Shown here: positions 22,383 to 35,505 of the stretch, one piece after another
How positions within the stretch are numbered: position 1 is the stretch's first letter
Layout: every line of letters starts with the position of its first letter
Source: Amia ocellicauda
Taxonomy: Eukaryota; Chordata; Actinopteri; Amiiformes; Amiidae
Direction of reading: 5' to 3'
Assembly (NCBI RefSeq): GCF_036373705.1
Contig: NC_089867.1
Location: 10,441,001 to 10,505,000, forward strand
DNA length: 64,000 nt
Position numbers and translations under genes: made by a program
The notes under the pieces: model-generated
Told to the model about the DNA's origin: nothing
Seen by the model: the letters and a program-made list of their open reading frames with translations, nothing else
The model's database searches: none

Positions 22383-25174
22383 TAATACAATATAATTAGG
22401 CCTGGAAGATTTTTTTATGAAGACTAATCCTGTAAAAACACATTCATGGTATTGTCCAAATGTTGGTCATACAGCATGATTTTTTTTTTGTTTTAACTAA
22501 CAAGGTGCCAGTTATTTAAAACAATACACAAAAACACAGATCCATGTCATCAGTGATTAAGTTTATTGTTAAATGTGGAAAGAATGAAAACGTTACTGCA
22601 CTACACATACAAATCAGTACTTCACATATTATTAAAAACAGTTTCACTGAATATTCAAAATGAAACCCTGTAAAAAACATGAAGGCACTTGCTGCTGACA
22701 GCTACATTGGTTTTAAAAATATCCTACAGTGAAAACTAATTTCAAAGGCATATCTGGTATCAAATGTAGCCCAACAGCTCTGCTGCAATGAAGTTACAAA
22801 ATAGGGGTTACATTGGACTTATTGGAGTATGGTGCAAAGTTACTCTTTACAATAAGACTATACAAAGATTGATTGCTTATAACAATTGTGCACGGCTTCC
22901 TCGCCCCTTGGCCTAAGCTTGTCTTCCTACAGCACCACATCGCACCTGCTGATCCCAGTAGCCTCCACACACACACCCCTTTACAGATTCTCCTTCCACT
23001 GGGCAAACTGGATGAGGGGGTAAGGGATAAGTCCTTAGCAATGTCCTCTCCTTTCCCCAGTGTATCAGATTGCCACATTCGTCCCAGGCTGCCTTGTGTG
23101 TGGAGTCCACTGGTTCTCTCCTTATATATAAGAATTGCACCTATAAAAAGATGGATGTCCTGGAAATACACACAGAATGATCACAAACGAACAAAAGGAC
23201 GCCTGTCTCATATAGAAATCATCTCCATCAACTGGTGGAGAAAAGGGCAGCCATGATGGATATCATATTGTTAACTTTGGCTTCAGCTGGTGTTCAAGAG
23301 CCTTTCAGGAAACATCATCCTAATGCTGTCAGAGTGTCTCATGTACTATTGCTGCTAGAAATGACAGATACAGTAAATTATTTTAAAATCTACACTTGAC
23401 AATCATTCCACGATGGCTTGTCTAACAAAGGAAATGCCCTACAAACCCCTTATACTCAGTTCCCCAAGGGCTAATGGATTACAAAACATTGGATATATCA
23501 AATGTACAGGAACCTAAACACCAAAATCACATCCCTGGCACATGAAAAAAATAGAAAATTATATACAGAAAAAAAAAAAAATAGACATTGTTTCCAAACA
23601 GAAGTACTGCATATTAATCAGATAAGAATTGATTTTGTATCTCCACACAAATCTTAAGTTTAAAATAATTAAACCACTGACAATAATTTGACCCCTCCAT
23701 CCCATCGTAAAAAGATCAGGAGCTATAGGGAATTTACTTTATTGATTTAAAAGCTCATCCTAAAGTCCTTTGGCTTTAGGAAGATTTCTCAATGGAGAAA
23801 TTGCAGCAGGAAGTATAGACTTGAAATGTATCAAATAATAATCTTAAAACACCAGACAAAATGCTATTAAATAATTATACATAGTAGTATTGGTTGATTA
23901 AAAGAACAAATTAATGGAAAATTAAAGGACAAATGCAAATGCATAATACATAATCACATATATAAATAAATACCAAGCGAATTAGCTTTCATATTGTAAT
24001 GGGAAGACTAAAAGAGTTCAATCTGATTAAGAATGACATTTGTCTTGATACATTGGTGTTGATATGCATGTTATAACCTACTTAGGGATGAATATTTCCA
24101 AGTCTTTTTTTACTTGCAGATGTGAAGGCAACAAGGCTTTTCAAAACTAAAGAAAAACTAAGAAAATGTGGTCAGTAAAATCTCTTCATCACTGTTGGGA
24201 GAAACAACCATCACCCACGTCGGTCAGCTATATTGATATAAAAAATATAAAAAGCTTTGCATAGCAAGCAGAGTACAATCCATAGTTAGAGGTTGTGATG
24301 TTGACAAGAAATTTACGATGGAAAAGGAAGGCTTAGCAAGTCATGCAAAAGATCTCAATGCTGCTATTCATATGCAGAGAAACAGGGGAAATACAATTAA
24401 ATTAAATTACAATTAAAGAACAACAAAGGAATAACATCTTTAAACCTACTAGAAATTAATTCAAGGGAAAGCAAATACTCATTTTAAATTTGAAGCCCAA
24501 GATAAAATCCTGATTTTTATCCTATGATTAACACACATAAAACAGCTCATTTCAGAATTTACACTTGATCTGGCTTTATCCTTTGAAAACAAGTTTAAGA
24601 TTAAATTTTTACTGTCATTTTCTAAATCAAAATAGTGTCCTTAAATATTGGCCCGCCCTCCTTATTTTTTTATATTTTACAATGATTTGGGTATTATGAG
24701 CTTACTTCTTAATGTTACCCACACCTCCAGCTGAATGCACATCTAGAACCCCCTTTCAAACAGGCCACCTTAAAACAACAGCTACGTTAAAATAGATACC
24801 TTTGTAAAGGCCTTTGTAGGATCTTTTTTTATTGTCTTGTTAATTAACTAGATGCAAATGTTAAAAACACAGTGGAAATCCCTAATATCACGATGGGGAT
24901 ACCTCGTATTAGTTCATGTTATCAGTAATCGATAACCAGTAATCCAAAGTAACCAGTTAGGGAGAATTCTCAATGTTCACTTCAGGATTTCCTGCCATAA
25001 GTCATACAGCTAACAAATTAAAACGCCAGTGGACAAGAATTGGAGAGGAGGATGCTATATATCAATTTCTTTGTTTTGCTTTCACTTGTGAATGTGATGA
25101 ACTCTGCAATACATTTTGAAGTTAAAAAGCCAAACATTCTGGGAAACGGCCCAGCGAATGTGTGAACACAGTCC
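22383..25174 (-). other. CMTM6: CMTM6 3' UTR (long) plus short flank
   Basis: After the CMTM6 stop the minus strand continues with AT-rich sequence and no splice-bounded exon. An AATAAA on the minus strand (TTTATT at 22562-22567) would give a 3' UTR of about 2.6 kb, in line with the long 3' UTR of mammalian CMTM6; nearer signals (for example TTTATT near 23737) are also possible. Frames of 125-127 codons on both strands at 22794-23256 have no recognisable similarity. Confidence 0.5.
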
Positions 25175-28100
25175 TCATGACGCAGTGTCTGACGATCCAT
25201 TCAGTTTCTCAGCCTCAGCCGGTACACTCTGTGTCCCATTTGTTCTTTCCGAATTATCCTTCCAAGGAAAGCCTTTGGTCTTGTAAAACACTGCAATATC
25301 AATGATGAAAGCTATACTCGCCAGGAACCCAAAGACCTAGAATAAAAAAAAGACAAAACAATAGGTTTCTTAAGATGACGTAGGTTTATGTTCACCAAAA
25401 GTATTTTTTCCCCCGAAATAAAAAGGCCGATTGACCACAACAGCACAATCAAGCTTGTACATAGTAACTACTGTTGAAAAACAAGTACCATCAATAACAC
25501 AAAAATGGCTCCATCTACTGGTCATAAATCAGCAAAGTTCAATCAAAAGATTTCTCTCATTTACAGTATGATAATGATAATAAAACTAGTTTCAGATGAG
25601 TAATAGCAAAATAAATTACTTAAAAATAAATGCAAACAAATACCCCACATCACTGACCAATTATAAGGTTCAAAGAACTGTGTAGAGACATTAACATGGA
25701 CAGCTTTTATCTCCACATTAACTTAATGATAAAATGATCAAATGTGTTGAGTTCCACATACCACAGCTGCTGTCTCCAGTGTTGTGTTCCCATTATCAGC
25801 TGCAAACACAATTGAAGCGAGGAGGAACAGAGCGCCGATGACAGCCGTGTATATAAAGTCCTGTTGAGAAATAAAGGAAAAATGCATTGATCTATACCAG
25901 TCTGAGGATGGGTTTCGGGATGAGCACAGTCTTTGGTCATCTTTAAGATGATTTGGGGGTCTTCCTCTTTGAGTGGGATTAGGTCTCTCTTTTTGCTGTT
26001 CTTCGAGCGATTATTGATTTTTCTGGGATTAAGTGTCCACATGAGAAAATACTGCCTTGGATGAAGCCTTATAAATAAATTAAGACTAATATACAATAAT
26101 GGATGCAGTTGTTATTTAGCCAAGGCAGCAAGACCCACATGTAACAAGTGTTTCATGATGAGTGTACTCTCACAAATATAGTCTACTGAACTTTGGTACC
26201 TGTAAGCATTTATAGGACAGTACAGTAATAGCAAGACTCTTGGTGGTACTGCGACCTGGAGGTGTAGCTTTCTGTTCCAGTTTCTTTCACAGTCAGGAGT
26301 GCAGTTACCCACTTACTGAGAAGTAACTCTTACCTACTTTCTATAATTAAACGTATAATGTAAAGTAATACAGATGACCAAAAGAAAACAAAAAGCAGCT
26401 AATCTGGGAGTAACAAATGTCTAATTACAGCAAAAACAATCATTTACGATTTTGTATTTCTTAAAACAGTTCTGATCATAATATTGTTCTGAAACACTGC
26501 CATTCGTAGCGTAAGTTTTACATGTGAAAAGTTTTCATGTCCTTACCACGTAGTCCCACTTTTCAATCCCAACCTTTTTATTCAAGGGCGTTGCGAGCAG
26601 GACCAGTAGCAGAAAGGTGAATAACATGGCAGTGCAGCTTACAAACTCAAAAAAGTAGAGCGGTCCACAGCTGTTGCAATTGCTGACAATCTCTTCCAGG
26701 ATAAAGGCAATAAAGGAGAGAATCTGAGGAAATTAAAGGTATGAATTAGAAACCGTACAGGAAACAAACGAACAAAACCCACATCTTCCACATGTGCCTC
26801 AGTAATACTCAACAGCGATTGCAGCAAAGTGTCCGATGCACCCTGCGATCCTAACGGCTTTATTTATTACGTTCAGCTCTCGTGTATGAATATCCATTAA
26901 AGATGAGGCAGACGTGTAACAAACCGTATACCTTATCCTCGCTTTTTCATCCCAAGGGAAACCCAGATGTCAAACGCTAACCAACTACCGACATCATCAA
27001 ATGCCTACGAATAATAATATATTTTTAAATAAAGACATAGTGAAGTGCATAGTAAAAGTAACTGCTTGAAATGTGCAGTGACACACATAACCTCTTTCAC
27101 TACAATGTGGGGGTTGCTTGACCAGTGCAATTATTTGTATAGAAATAACCATTGCGTGGGGGATCTCATTTTGAAAATACCGTTTTAGCTTTCTCCAGAA
27201 CACAAGAGAATACAAAAGCCATTACAAAGAAACAGTCTCTGTAAGTGTTAAATGATTAGCTTGATACTCACCATAAAACAGAAACTGGACAAAAGAGAAA
27301 GGGGTTATTAATTAACTAGAATCTAAAGGTTACAGGGGCCGAGTCGTTAAGTGTTTGTAAATGCAAATGCTCAAATAGGCAGGGTGACATCACAGACATG
27401 GCAGCGTCTCCTCAGAGCCAAGGCCTTATCAAAAGGTAAATAGAAGCCAACTGCTATACCAGAATATTTCACTCTCTCTACCGCGTCAACCTGTTAACTG
27501 CAGCCGAGTGGTCACACCAGAATTGTACAGCTGAGACATGGGTTTGTGCATTCATAAACTGCATAGAACTGAGCTTTGGAGTGACAAAAATAAAAATAAC
27601 AAAAAATGCAGAGCACATTTTTTAAAAAACTGTTTGAAAAAGGTTTCTTTGGTAACAAATCTAGAAGACCTTTTATGAGTCTTCAAATAAAAGAGCTTGA
27701 CATTCCCACTTCAACAGAGCGTAGTATTCTCCAGAAAGCACAGTGACATCACATGAGACACCACGTGACCCGTGCTTTTTATAGAACGCAGAACCAGACA
27801 AAGAGAGATCTTGTACAAAAACTGTACATTCTCTCAAGTAGCTGCGTTTTGCAAGAATAATTAAAAATGTATTTAATCTATAGTTATGCCTTTTTTCACA
27901 GCTTTCTGTATCAAGTTATGATGATTTATGTTTTCTGAGCTTCGTATGTGGTCTGGAAGCATTCAATTGATGTTCTTCAGCACAAAAAGACCACAACAGC
28001 AGTAACTACCACATACACACAAAGCTTACATTTTAGGTTTCTACTTTTGCTTTTTACAATAGATAATTAGCACCAGGGTAAGAATATGTAAACTAAAAAT

Positions 28101-31100
28101 ACAAAAGAAAAAACAAGCTGATGCATTTAAGTATTTTCTGTTGTTTTATTTGTAATTAATTTAGACCAATTTGAGGATTATATTTTTCACTTTGACATTA
28201 TGGACACTTTCTGTGTTGATCAGTAGCAAAAACTCCTGATTAAATCCATTCTGATTTCATGTTGTAACAAAATGAAATGTGGAAAAGTCCAAGGGGGGTG
28301 AATACTTTTGAGAGCCACTATATAAAAGGACGTACAAACCCATTTACACAACCCAGAAGTCACTTTCCTACAGAAAATACGATTATATTTAAAAAGACAG
28401 AACTAGATGGGGATGTTCTGAAGGATACTGAACTCAGTAGATCTGGAGAAAATACAGCTGTTTTGAGATTTCATTTGTGGATAAAAGTGTTTCACAGATC
28501 CAGTTTAAAACAAAAAATCACCTATCTTATTACCAAGTAAGCACTATTTGAAAATATTTAATTATTTAAAAAAATATTTGAAATAAGTGTAAATAGTTCA
28601 ACAAAATCTAATATTTTAATCTTAACAATAGCAGGTGTTATTAATAAATCAATGAAAGGTTAACCTGCATTGAATTACCATTTGCTACAGACACATCTGA
28701 AAATATCTAAATATATATCAGTTATTCTTGTCCTGGGTCTAGTACTTTTGTGCAGTGAAAGCACCACTTCCAGTCAACATGTTACACTTGTGAAGTGGAA
28801 AAGCACACATCTGTTTAAATGCACAGTACCATTAAGAAGAATTATTTTGCAAACAGTTGTTAGTTTAGTCTCAATAGCAGCTGCCCCCTTGAACAGTGTA
28901 AAGCTCGGCTCACTTGAAGACGGGAAAAGGAAGAGCTGCCAGCCAAAGAAAACAATGTCTGGGTACAGGACTTTTTGGCTTCACGCACAGTTGCACTGAC
29001 TTTAAAAGTTAAAGGCTGTGTTAAATTATACAAAATAAACAGTTTCCAAGCCGCACCTCAGTACAAAGGAAACATGTTGACCAAGCCCTCATCATCTTTT
29101 TTCTCGGATTTCATATGCGATTGTATTTATTTACCAAAATGTTAGTCCCTGCATTTATTTTCTAAAGCCTACCATTTTCCACTTTATCTGGCTATTCTAC
29201 TGGAAAGTCCCCCTGAATAGATTTTATTTTGAATTTGAAGAAAGAAGGTGTGGGGTAGTTAATCACTGACACAGGCTTTACTGCACAGTACATCACAGAG
29301 AGATGCAAGGCTATGCAGCAGCTATTCTTGCTGGGACAGTTCTGTAAGTTAGCAGAGCACCCCCAAAGTATAGAGAATCAAGGACAGAGGTTTTGGGATG
29401 CAACACTGAATGAGAGAAGACAGAATGATAGGAGACTAGGGCTGGTTCATGGTTACTCATCTAGTTTCTGTTACTATGGAAAGTGTCATGACTGAAACAC
29501 ATGACTAAGTAATTTTCCATCTTTTAGTTTCAGTGAACTTCAGGACGGGGCTCTCACACAACCATTAAGAGATCCTGTTAATCTGCAAGTACAAATCCTT
29601 GTCTGGTCTGGAAATGCTGTAGGAACGTTTGGTGTGATTTGTTTATTTTCATACGAGAAGGAGACCGACTACAAAGTCAACAACACACTCGCTAGCCTTT
29701 GCTTAAACAACATTTCTATAGACAACTAGTAACAGAAGTTGAGATTTCAGACTCCTTCAGTGTTATGGTCTGTGAACTATAGATGGTAAACAGTGTAATA
29801 TAGATCATAAGTGAAACACTGACTAACACTAAGGAAACAACAAACAAGTTGTATAGGTACATAAGGCAAAGCAGGTGATTTTCCATTTCACACACACACA
29901 TAAATATATTAAAAAGTCTACACCCCCATCCACCTGTCTAGTCTATCAGGTTGTTGTGCTTCATTCGAAAATAGTCAAAGGAATCATCAGCTTTCATAAA
30001 ATTAAAGCATGCACTATATTTGGCCTACAAGAAAATACAACAAAGGACTGCAATAAATTCAGTTAGTAGTGTAATAAAAATGGCAGTTATTTACACACAG
30101 TAAAGGAGGTCACAGTAGCAAAGGCAAAATGCAGAAGACATTAAGAGACAACACAGAAGAACAGGGCAGACACCAATGCAGCACAAGTTCTGCTAATTAA
30201 GTCAGCTTAAAACAAGATTAAAATGTATTTACACAGACATTTGCATAGATCAAACTCTCAGGAATGAGAAAGCCATAGATTAAAGAATCATTAAGCAGTC
30301 AAAAAGCAGGAGGGGGTAAGAAATAAATGACTGCCCTCACACTTGTTTTTCAGTGTGTTTGACAGTGTCGTCTTGCCTATAACACTCTTCTGTAGTGGTC
30401 TGGTTTAAGAATAAACTCTGAAACAATTTTTCATTAACAGATTAATAAACAAAGACTATCATACACACAATGATATCGGTTGTGTTAAAAAAATAAAGCT
30501 TGAGCGTAGCCGCACTAAAACGGTCATCTTTCCTGTTAATGCTAATTTCCTTGTAATATGGAGGACCTCTTCAATAGCCGCAGTATATTACATTTCAGCT
30601 AACGTGGCAGTGTCTACTACTGCTTTGAATTGGAAATGGCTTTTTCAGCTGGGCAGACATACGCTGCAACCCACCTTGGTTATACTAGACCACTGTTGGA
30701 TTGGATTTCTGAATGGCAGTCAATTAGCTTTTGGTACTTTAATTCAAAACAGCGCATGTTAAAAATTATATTTAAAAAATGTATTTTACAGCCTCTTGGA
30801 AAGGAGATTAACCCAACCCAAGTTTGGTCACTGAAATCAAAATGCAAATCATAGCTCTTTGTTTCCCACCGAAACAAAATCTTTCAAGTAGCACACAGTA
30901 GCTCTGACTCAAGGAGAGCTGTTTCCTATTAATAACTTTGAACGTGACTTTCTGTCCAGACAGCCCATTTTTAAGATGTTCACTTCAATAATTCTATCAG
31001 TTTCTATCACAGGCTGATATGAAACAATGACTAAAACATAGAAAACATGCTGATACAATAATGAAAATAAAATATGGGAAGAAGCATCACGACAAACACA

Positions 31101-34100
31101 TGACTAAGTTAGTTAAATGCCAAGATTTGACACTGGAATCTAAACAAAAACATTTCTATTTTTAAGTAGGGAAAGTGACCCAATTAAGCCCACCAAAAAA
31201 CATTTTACATGTTTTCTTATAGATATGTGAATTGCTTCCCAATAAAGTGGGTATTAAATAAAAGATTAATCTCTCATCTAAACACTTTTGGTAGATTTTG
31301 TCCTAATTTTACTAAATTACATTAACTTATTTAATGGTAAAAAATGAAAAGTCCAGAGTGGGCTTATAAGGTACATAAGAGTTTTAACAGTAAATTCTTC
31401 AAATTGTATTGATTAAGCACTTAATACTCAACCTAACCAATTAAAACTGTATTTTTATATTATCTGAGACTAATTTCCATCACATGGAATTGTTGCACTT
31501 GTAGAGGCAGTTTGCTCTGCTGGTTGTTGGGGTTGGGGCCGGGGAAGTCTGTACAGGTGCTTCAGAAAAAGCAGCATGATTTGTGGACACTTATCTGTCC
31601 ACCCGGCTCTGGCTGACAGGGAATATTCCAGTGCTCTCAAAGCCACCTTTCCTCCTTTCAAATTTTGTCCCTGCTAACACGGCAGCACAGTTCTTTCCTC
31701 CATTACCTTTTGACTAGGGATGCACCAATCAGTATCGGGCCAAAATGGCAAAAAAATTATTATGATACAGATCATCCTTCTAATATTTCCTGTCTTTTTG
31801 TATTTCGAAATAAAAGGGCAAGTGGGCTTATATGGTACGTGGGCTTAATTCGGTCACTTACCCTATTCCTTTTCGAGGGAAGGTCATTCAGGGCTCATTC
31901 AGACTCAAGAACCATTTTGTTCATAACTTTGAACATGCCTTTTTGCATAGCCTGAACAAGGTGTAGGGATGTAAAACAGCTAACAGATCTGGTAAATTCA
32001 GCTTTCTGTTCTTCTATATAGTGTAGGCCTATATTTTAAAAAGGATCACACAATGTTTACACAAGAGTGAGTTTAAGAAGACAATGATTTCAGACCAGTT
32101 GGTACCAGTTTTACAGGTGAAATAATGACAACACCAGACAGCTGAAGGGATTGATATTAAATCACTCTGGAGAGAGCACAATGTAATTTCTTGATCTTAA
32201 CCGTAAGAATAAAATGTTGTCAGACGATTATGATGCATAGAAGAAGAAATATTATGACTTGCTGTGGTATCACATTACACTTGCTCTTGACAATATATTA
32301 CCCACAGCACAAAAGACCTTCTTAAGTGTCACACACAAGGAAATACATTTACACCTTTAATAGCTCTGTTGTGGGCAAAACCTATAGAATTACCCTCTCT
32401 CCTTTAATTAAAAAAATTCTTTATAAAACTAGACTTTTCACTCTCGTCTGAAAGCATCATTGATTAACTGCTTGACTGTAAATCTTATTTACATTCAAGG
32501 ACCAGCGTGAACACCTGAATTGAGTTAGCTCCTGATGAGTATCAAGTGATCTTTACAGTTATATATCTATGACAAGCCTTCAGAGCCCAGGCAGGATTGT
32601 GTGGCAATTCCCACCCTTGATGGAAGAAGCAATAAAAAGCTGCCCTTTGCTTTGCTTTTATATTCCGAGTCTCGCTGAAATGAGCAAAATGTCATGTAAA
32701 CAATATCACAAATGTTCCAAACGCCTGCTGTGCAGCATATGGCCTCATCTCACATTCAGTTACATCTCCCTTGTCCTTAAAAGCTGAGGATATCAGGTTT
32801 GCCATTACAGTGTTCAGATACTTTATAACTTTTTTATAACTCCGTGTGCAGTCCAAATAACCACAATGAAATGGTGAGGGGTGGTGTAATGGCTGTGCAA
32901 AAGAAAAATGTTCCAACTTTCTAGCAGGTTTATTCTTGCCATTCTTTTATTTGTCTGGTGCTCATTAAATGGTTTATATTTTGTTCATATTTGATCTGCT
33001 CAGCTATCTCTTGCAAGACCTCTTTAATTCTCGAGGGAATGCATTAAAATAGAGATCAATAAGTCAACAACTCGGCTTTCAAGAAGACCTTGATGGAATT
33101 AAACAGTGATGGTCCTAAATAAGGGAGGCTGTTTTAATACACTAGAATTACAAAGGAGGAAGGGATAAACAACAAATTAAGCTTTTAGAGATTTGAAAGG
33201 CAGACGGATGCTCTCTGTGGTGAAGATTACATTTTCACCAAATTGATGGGCTTTGTACAGGAAGCTAACAGTTGTATAACACTGACACAGTAGAAGTGCT
33301 GTTCTAAGGAAGATGCTGCTTTCGTCAGTAAAATAGTAATTTCATTGGAAAGTCTGTAATTGTAAAAAGGAAGCTAGACAAGTGTTAATGCCAGACAACT
33401 GAGAAATATTGTTGTCCCGAGCAGTGTTACCCTCAGAAGCATGGTACGGACATTTCTGTAGCTCGGAGCTGCAATTCTTTAAGATAACAGGACATGAGAA
33501 GTGACACAAATTGAGAAACATCTCTTTGTTCTAATTGTTTAGTGGTACAACTGAAAGACTTATGTTGTATTCAAACTAATTTAAATGAGTTTGGCTTGTG
33601 TTGTTTACTAGGTAGGACACTATCAAAAATCTCAACAATCTTAAATGATAGCATTAAAAAGCAATCCCAAAGCCCCCAAGAGCCAGAAAGTTACAGCGTG
33701 AAGCTTGTTTAGAAATCTGCTGCCAAAAAAGCAACTTACTTGAGAGAAACAAATGTAATAAAACAGATTGGTATTCAGAAATGAAGACTGTTTTTCTCAT
33801 TTGAGGACGAGGTTAATCCTTTCCATTTTACTGCACTATGGTGTGAAGTCAAACAGCTAATTTCTTAATATTATTCACATGACAACTAAACCTCTGTCCA
33901 CAAGTTTGCATGCAAGTGTGTGCATATGACTGAGCTTCCCACAGCCCTCATCAAACAGTTGTAGTGGTTTGATTGCTGAAGCAAAGACGACATGAAGAAC
34001 AGACAAACAAAAACATATTCTGAATATTATAGCAATTCAGCACAGAACAAGCAAGTAAACATAATTGTTTCTATGCGAAAAAATAAATCTTCAACCCTCA

Positions 34101-35505
34101 TGAGAGGCATTTACCAAAACCATTAAAAAAAACTTGCATTCTGCTTGTATTTAGCCAATTCATCATTCTAACCCTAAAGGTTTGAACTAAAACCTTTACT
34201 GAAGTGAATGTCAAGGTTTTTAGGTAAATTGTTTTGATATATAGGCCTATAATGTGGAAACATTTTATTTTACATATTAAGTAACATTATGAATCTTTGC
34301 GAAACCTACATCCATAACATAATTCAACCTACAAGCCAGGGGGGGGAAAGTAGTTCCCACAAATTAAACAGTTTCATGTTCTACAGGAAATTAATGTATC
34401 TGACATACTCCTGAATAATAAAAGGCTGATGCACACTAGGCCAAACGCTAATGAGTCCTTTATTTACACATTCGTTTTAATGTTTAACTCTTAACCATAA
34501 AAGTACCTTAAACTAAAAAAATAAAAGTATAATACCGCGGAAATCCAATTTAATTTAACAAAATAAACTCTCATTAATCCCAGTTTCACATACAAGTTAC
34601 AGATCTAAGTCTGTCCAAGGTAATAGAGATCAAAATACATAATAAACAAACAAAAAAAATACAAAAATGCATGTTTAGTTGATATCCATCCATCCATCAA
34701 CAGTCAAAGGCAAGATGAGGTCTCCACAAAGGGAATCGTTAGCCATATAATACTATTTTATTGAATTTAGTATTTTTCATTTACATAAAATAAAAACAAT
34801 TCAGTTAGCCATATAACTTGCCAGACAGGTTGTTGAATAACACACACGACAACAGGGCAATTTTGAGGAGCAGTGAACCTAAGCAGCCTGTCTCTGGGAT
34901 ATGGGAGGAGACCAGAGCACCTGCAGGGAACCCATGAGGGCACAGAGAGAAGATACAAACACTGGCCACTGTGCCACCCTTAGCGGATACCTATAGATTC
35001 AGCCACATTTGTTTGGACAACACCACAAAAATCTGCTTGGGGTCAAGACAATACAGTATCCAAAATATTATTACTAAATACATATTCATCCACTACAATG
35101 AAATGTGTTTTTGCACCAAAAAGTAGAACATGGGAAAGGATGGTACACAACACAATCAAAATGTATAATAAAAGAAAATATTGGGAGAAACACAAACTAA
35201 TTAAAGCAGCATGGGCATACAGAAAACACCTTACAGCTAATAACACCTTGTCATCTGGTATGTACTGTACTGTACAATAGGCTATTTCTCAAAGCCTAGC
35301 CCTCACCTTGCTTGTAATGTATATTAAGTGGTTGCCTTATGTTAAAAAGTAGAAAAATCTAAATAGAACTTACCAATTCGGCCAGTTTAATGAAAAATCG
35401 GAGTTTGTCCAAATGTTTCGATGGAACAATACAAACTGCCGTTTTTTTATTTTCTTGTTGTTCAGTAGTAGTATTGTAAACGGGGCTCTCTGGAGCGGCA
35501 GCCAT
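25175..35505 (-). CDS. CMTM6: CMTM6, CKLF-like MARVEL transmembrane protein 6 (4 coding exons)
   Basis: Coding exons on the minus strand are 35505-35374, 26723-26547, 25860-25762 and 25336-25175 (stop TGA), giving 189 aa against 183 in human. All introns are phase 0. Hydrophobic segments lie at about residues 36-60, 69-92, 104-124 and 134-156. The stretch FIAFILEEIVSNCNSCGPLY followed by FFEFVSCTA matches the CMTM6 signature (AFICEEVVSQC..CGGLYFFEFVSC), and exon 3 has FLLASIVF. The polar C-terminal tail is about 30 residues and poorly conserved. In mammals CMTM6 binds PD-L1 at the plasma membrane and recycling endosomes and protects it from lysosomal degradation; whether the fish protein does so is inference. 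The 8.65-kb first coding intron is the largest in the cluster. Confidence 0.95.
25337..26546 (-). other. CMTM6: CMTM6 introns flanking coding exon 3
   Basis: Introns 26546-25861 (GTAAGG...CAACAG) and 25761-25337 (GTATGT...TTCTAG) surround exon 3 at 25860-25762. Both are AT-rich with no recognised repeat. Confidence 0.8.
28128..28323 (-). mobile_element. Solo end of a Tc1-like transposon
   Basis: On the minus strand it begins TATAGTGGCTCTCAAAAG and runs into a TTCACCCCCCTTGGACTTTT tract, then CATTTCATTTTGTTACAAC. These are the subterminal features of the same Tc1-like group as the remnant at 793-1737. No transposase is seen; one end has survived alone or as a MITE half. Confidence 0.6.
31167..31865. 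mobile_element. ~700-bp inverted-repeat DNA transposon, unclassified
   Basis: Left end TAGGGAAAGTGACCCAATTA continuing to AAGCCCAC; right end in reverse TAGGGTAAGTGACCGAATTA continuing to AAGCCCAC: 27-bp terminal repeats with two mismatches, both tips at TA. The motif GTGGGCTTATAAGGTAC recurs inside at 31357 and again just inside the right end (GTGGGCTTATATGGTAC at 31822). A minus-strand frame of 63 codons (31470-31661) and a plus frame of 96 codons (31665-31955) are present but not recognised. A GGGATGCACCAATCAG stretch at about 31717 resembles the tip of another fish hAT family and may be a nested insertion. Confidence 0.65.
34860..34980. repeat. Scrap of a common dispersed vertebrate repeat
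   Basis: Contains GGGAGGAGACCAGAGCACCT followed by AGGGAACCCATGAGGGCAC and AGAGAGAAGATACAAAC. This is a degenerate form of the 'GGAGGAAACC..AGCACC..GAAACCCACGCAGACACGGGGAGAACATGCAAAC' phrase found in many fish repeats. The family is not assigned. Confidence 0.5.

Larger units (their letters stand above)
26724..35373 (-). other. CMTM6: CMTM6 large intron between first and second coding exons
   Basis: Donor GTAAGT next to 35374, acceptor TTTCCTCAG next to 26723. It contains a Tc1-like end (about 28128-28323), an inverted-repeat element (31167-31865) and a dispersed-repeat scrap (about 34860-34980). The rest is AT-rich unique sequence with no supported gene; the 87-109-codon frames at 28277-28540 and 28670-28999 look random. 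Confidence 0.8.

Noticed and set aside
22794-23256. Overlapping 125- and 127-codon frames on opposite strands
   Set aside because: They lie in the CMTM6 3' UTR region, have no recognisable domain and are open on both strands, so they look like chance.
27270-27300. Possible micro-exon of CMTM6 between its first and second coding exons
   Set aside because: The first and second coding exons already join in phase 0 at the same place as in CMTM7 and CMTM8, so no extra exon is needed.
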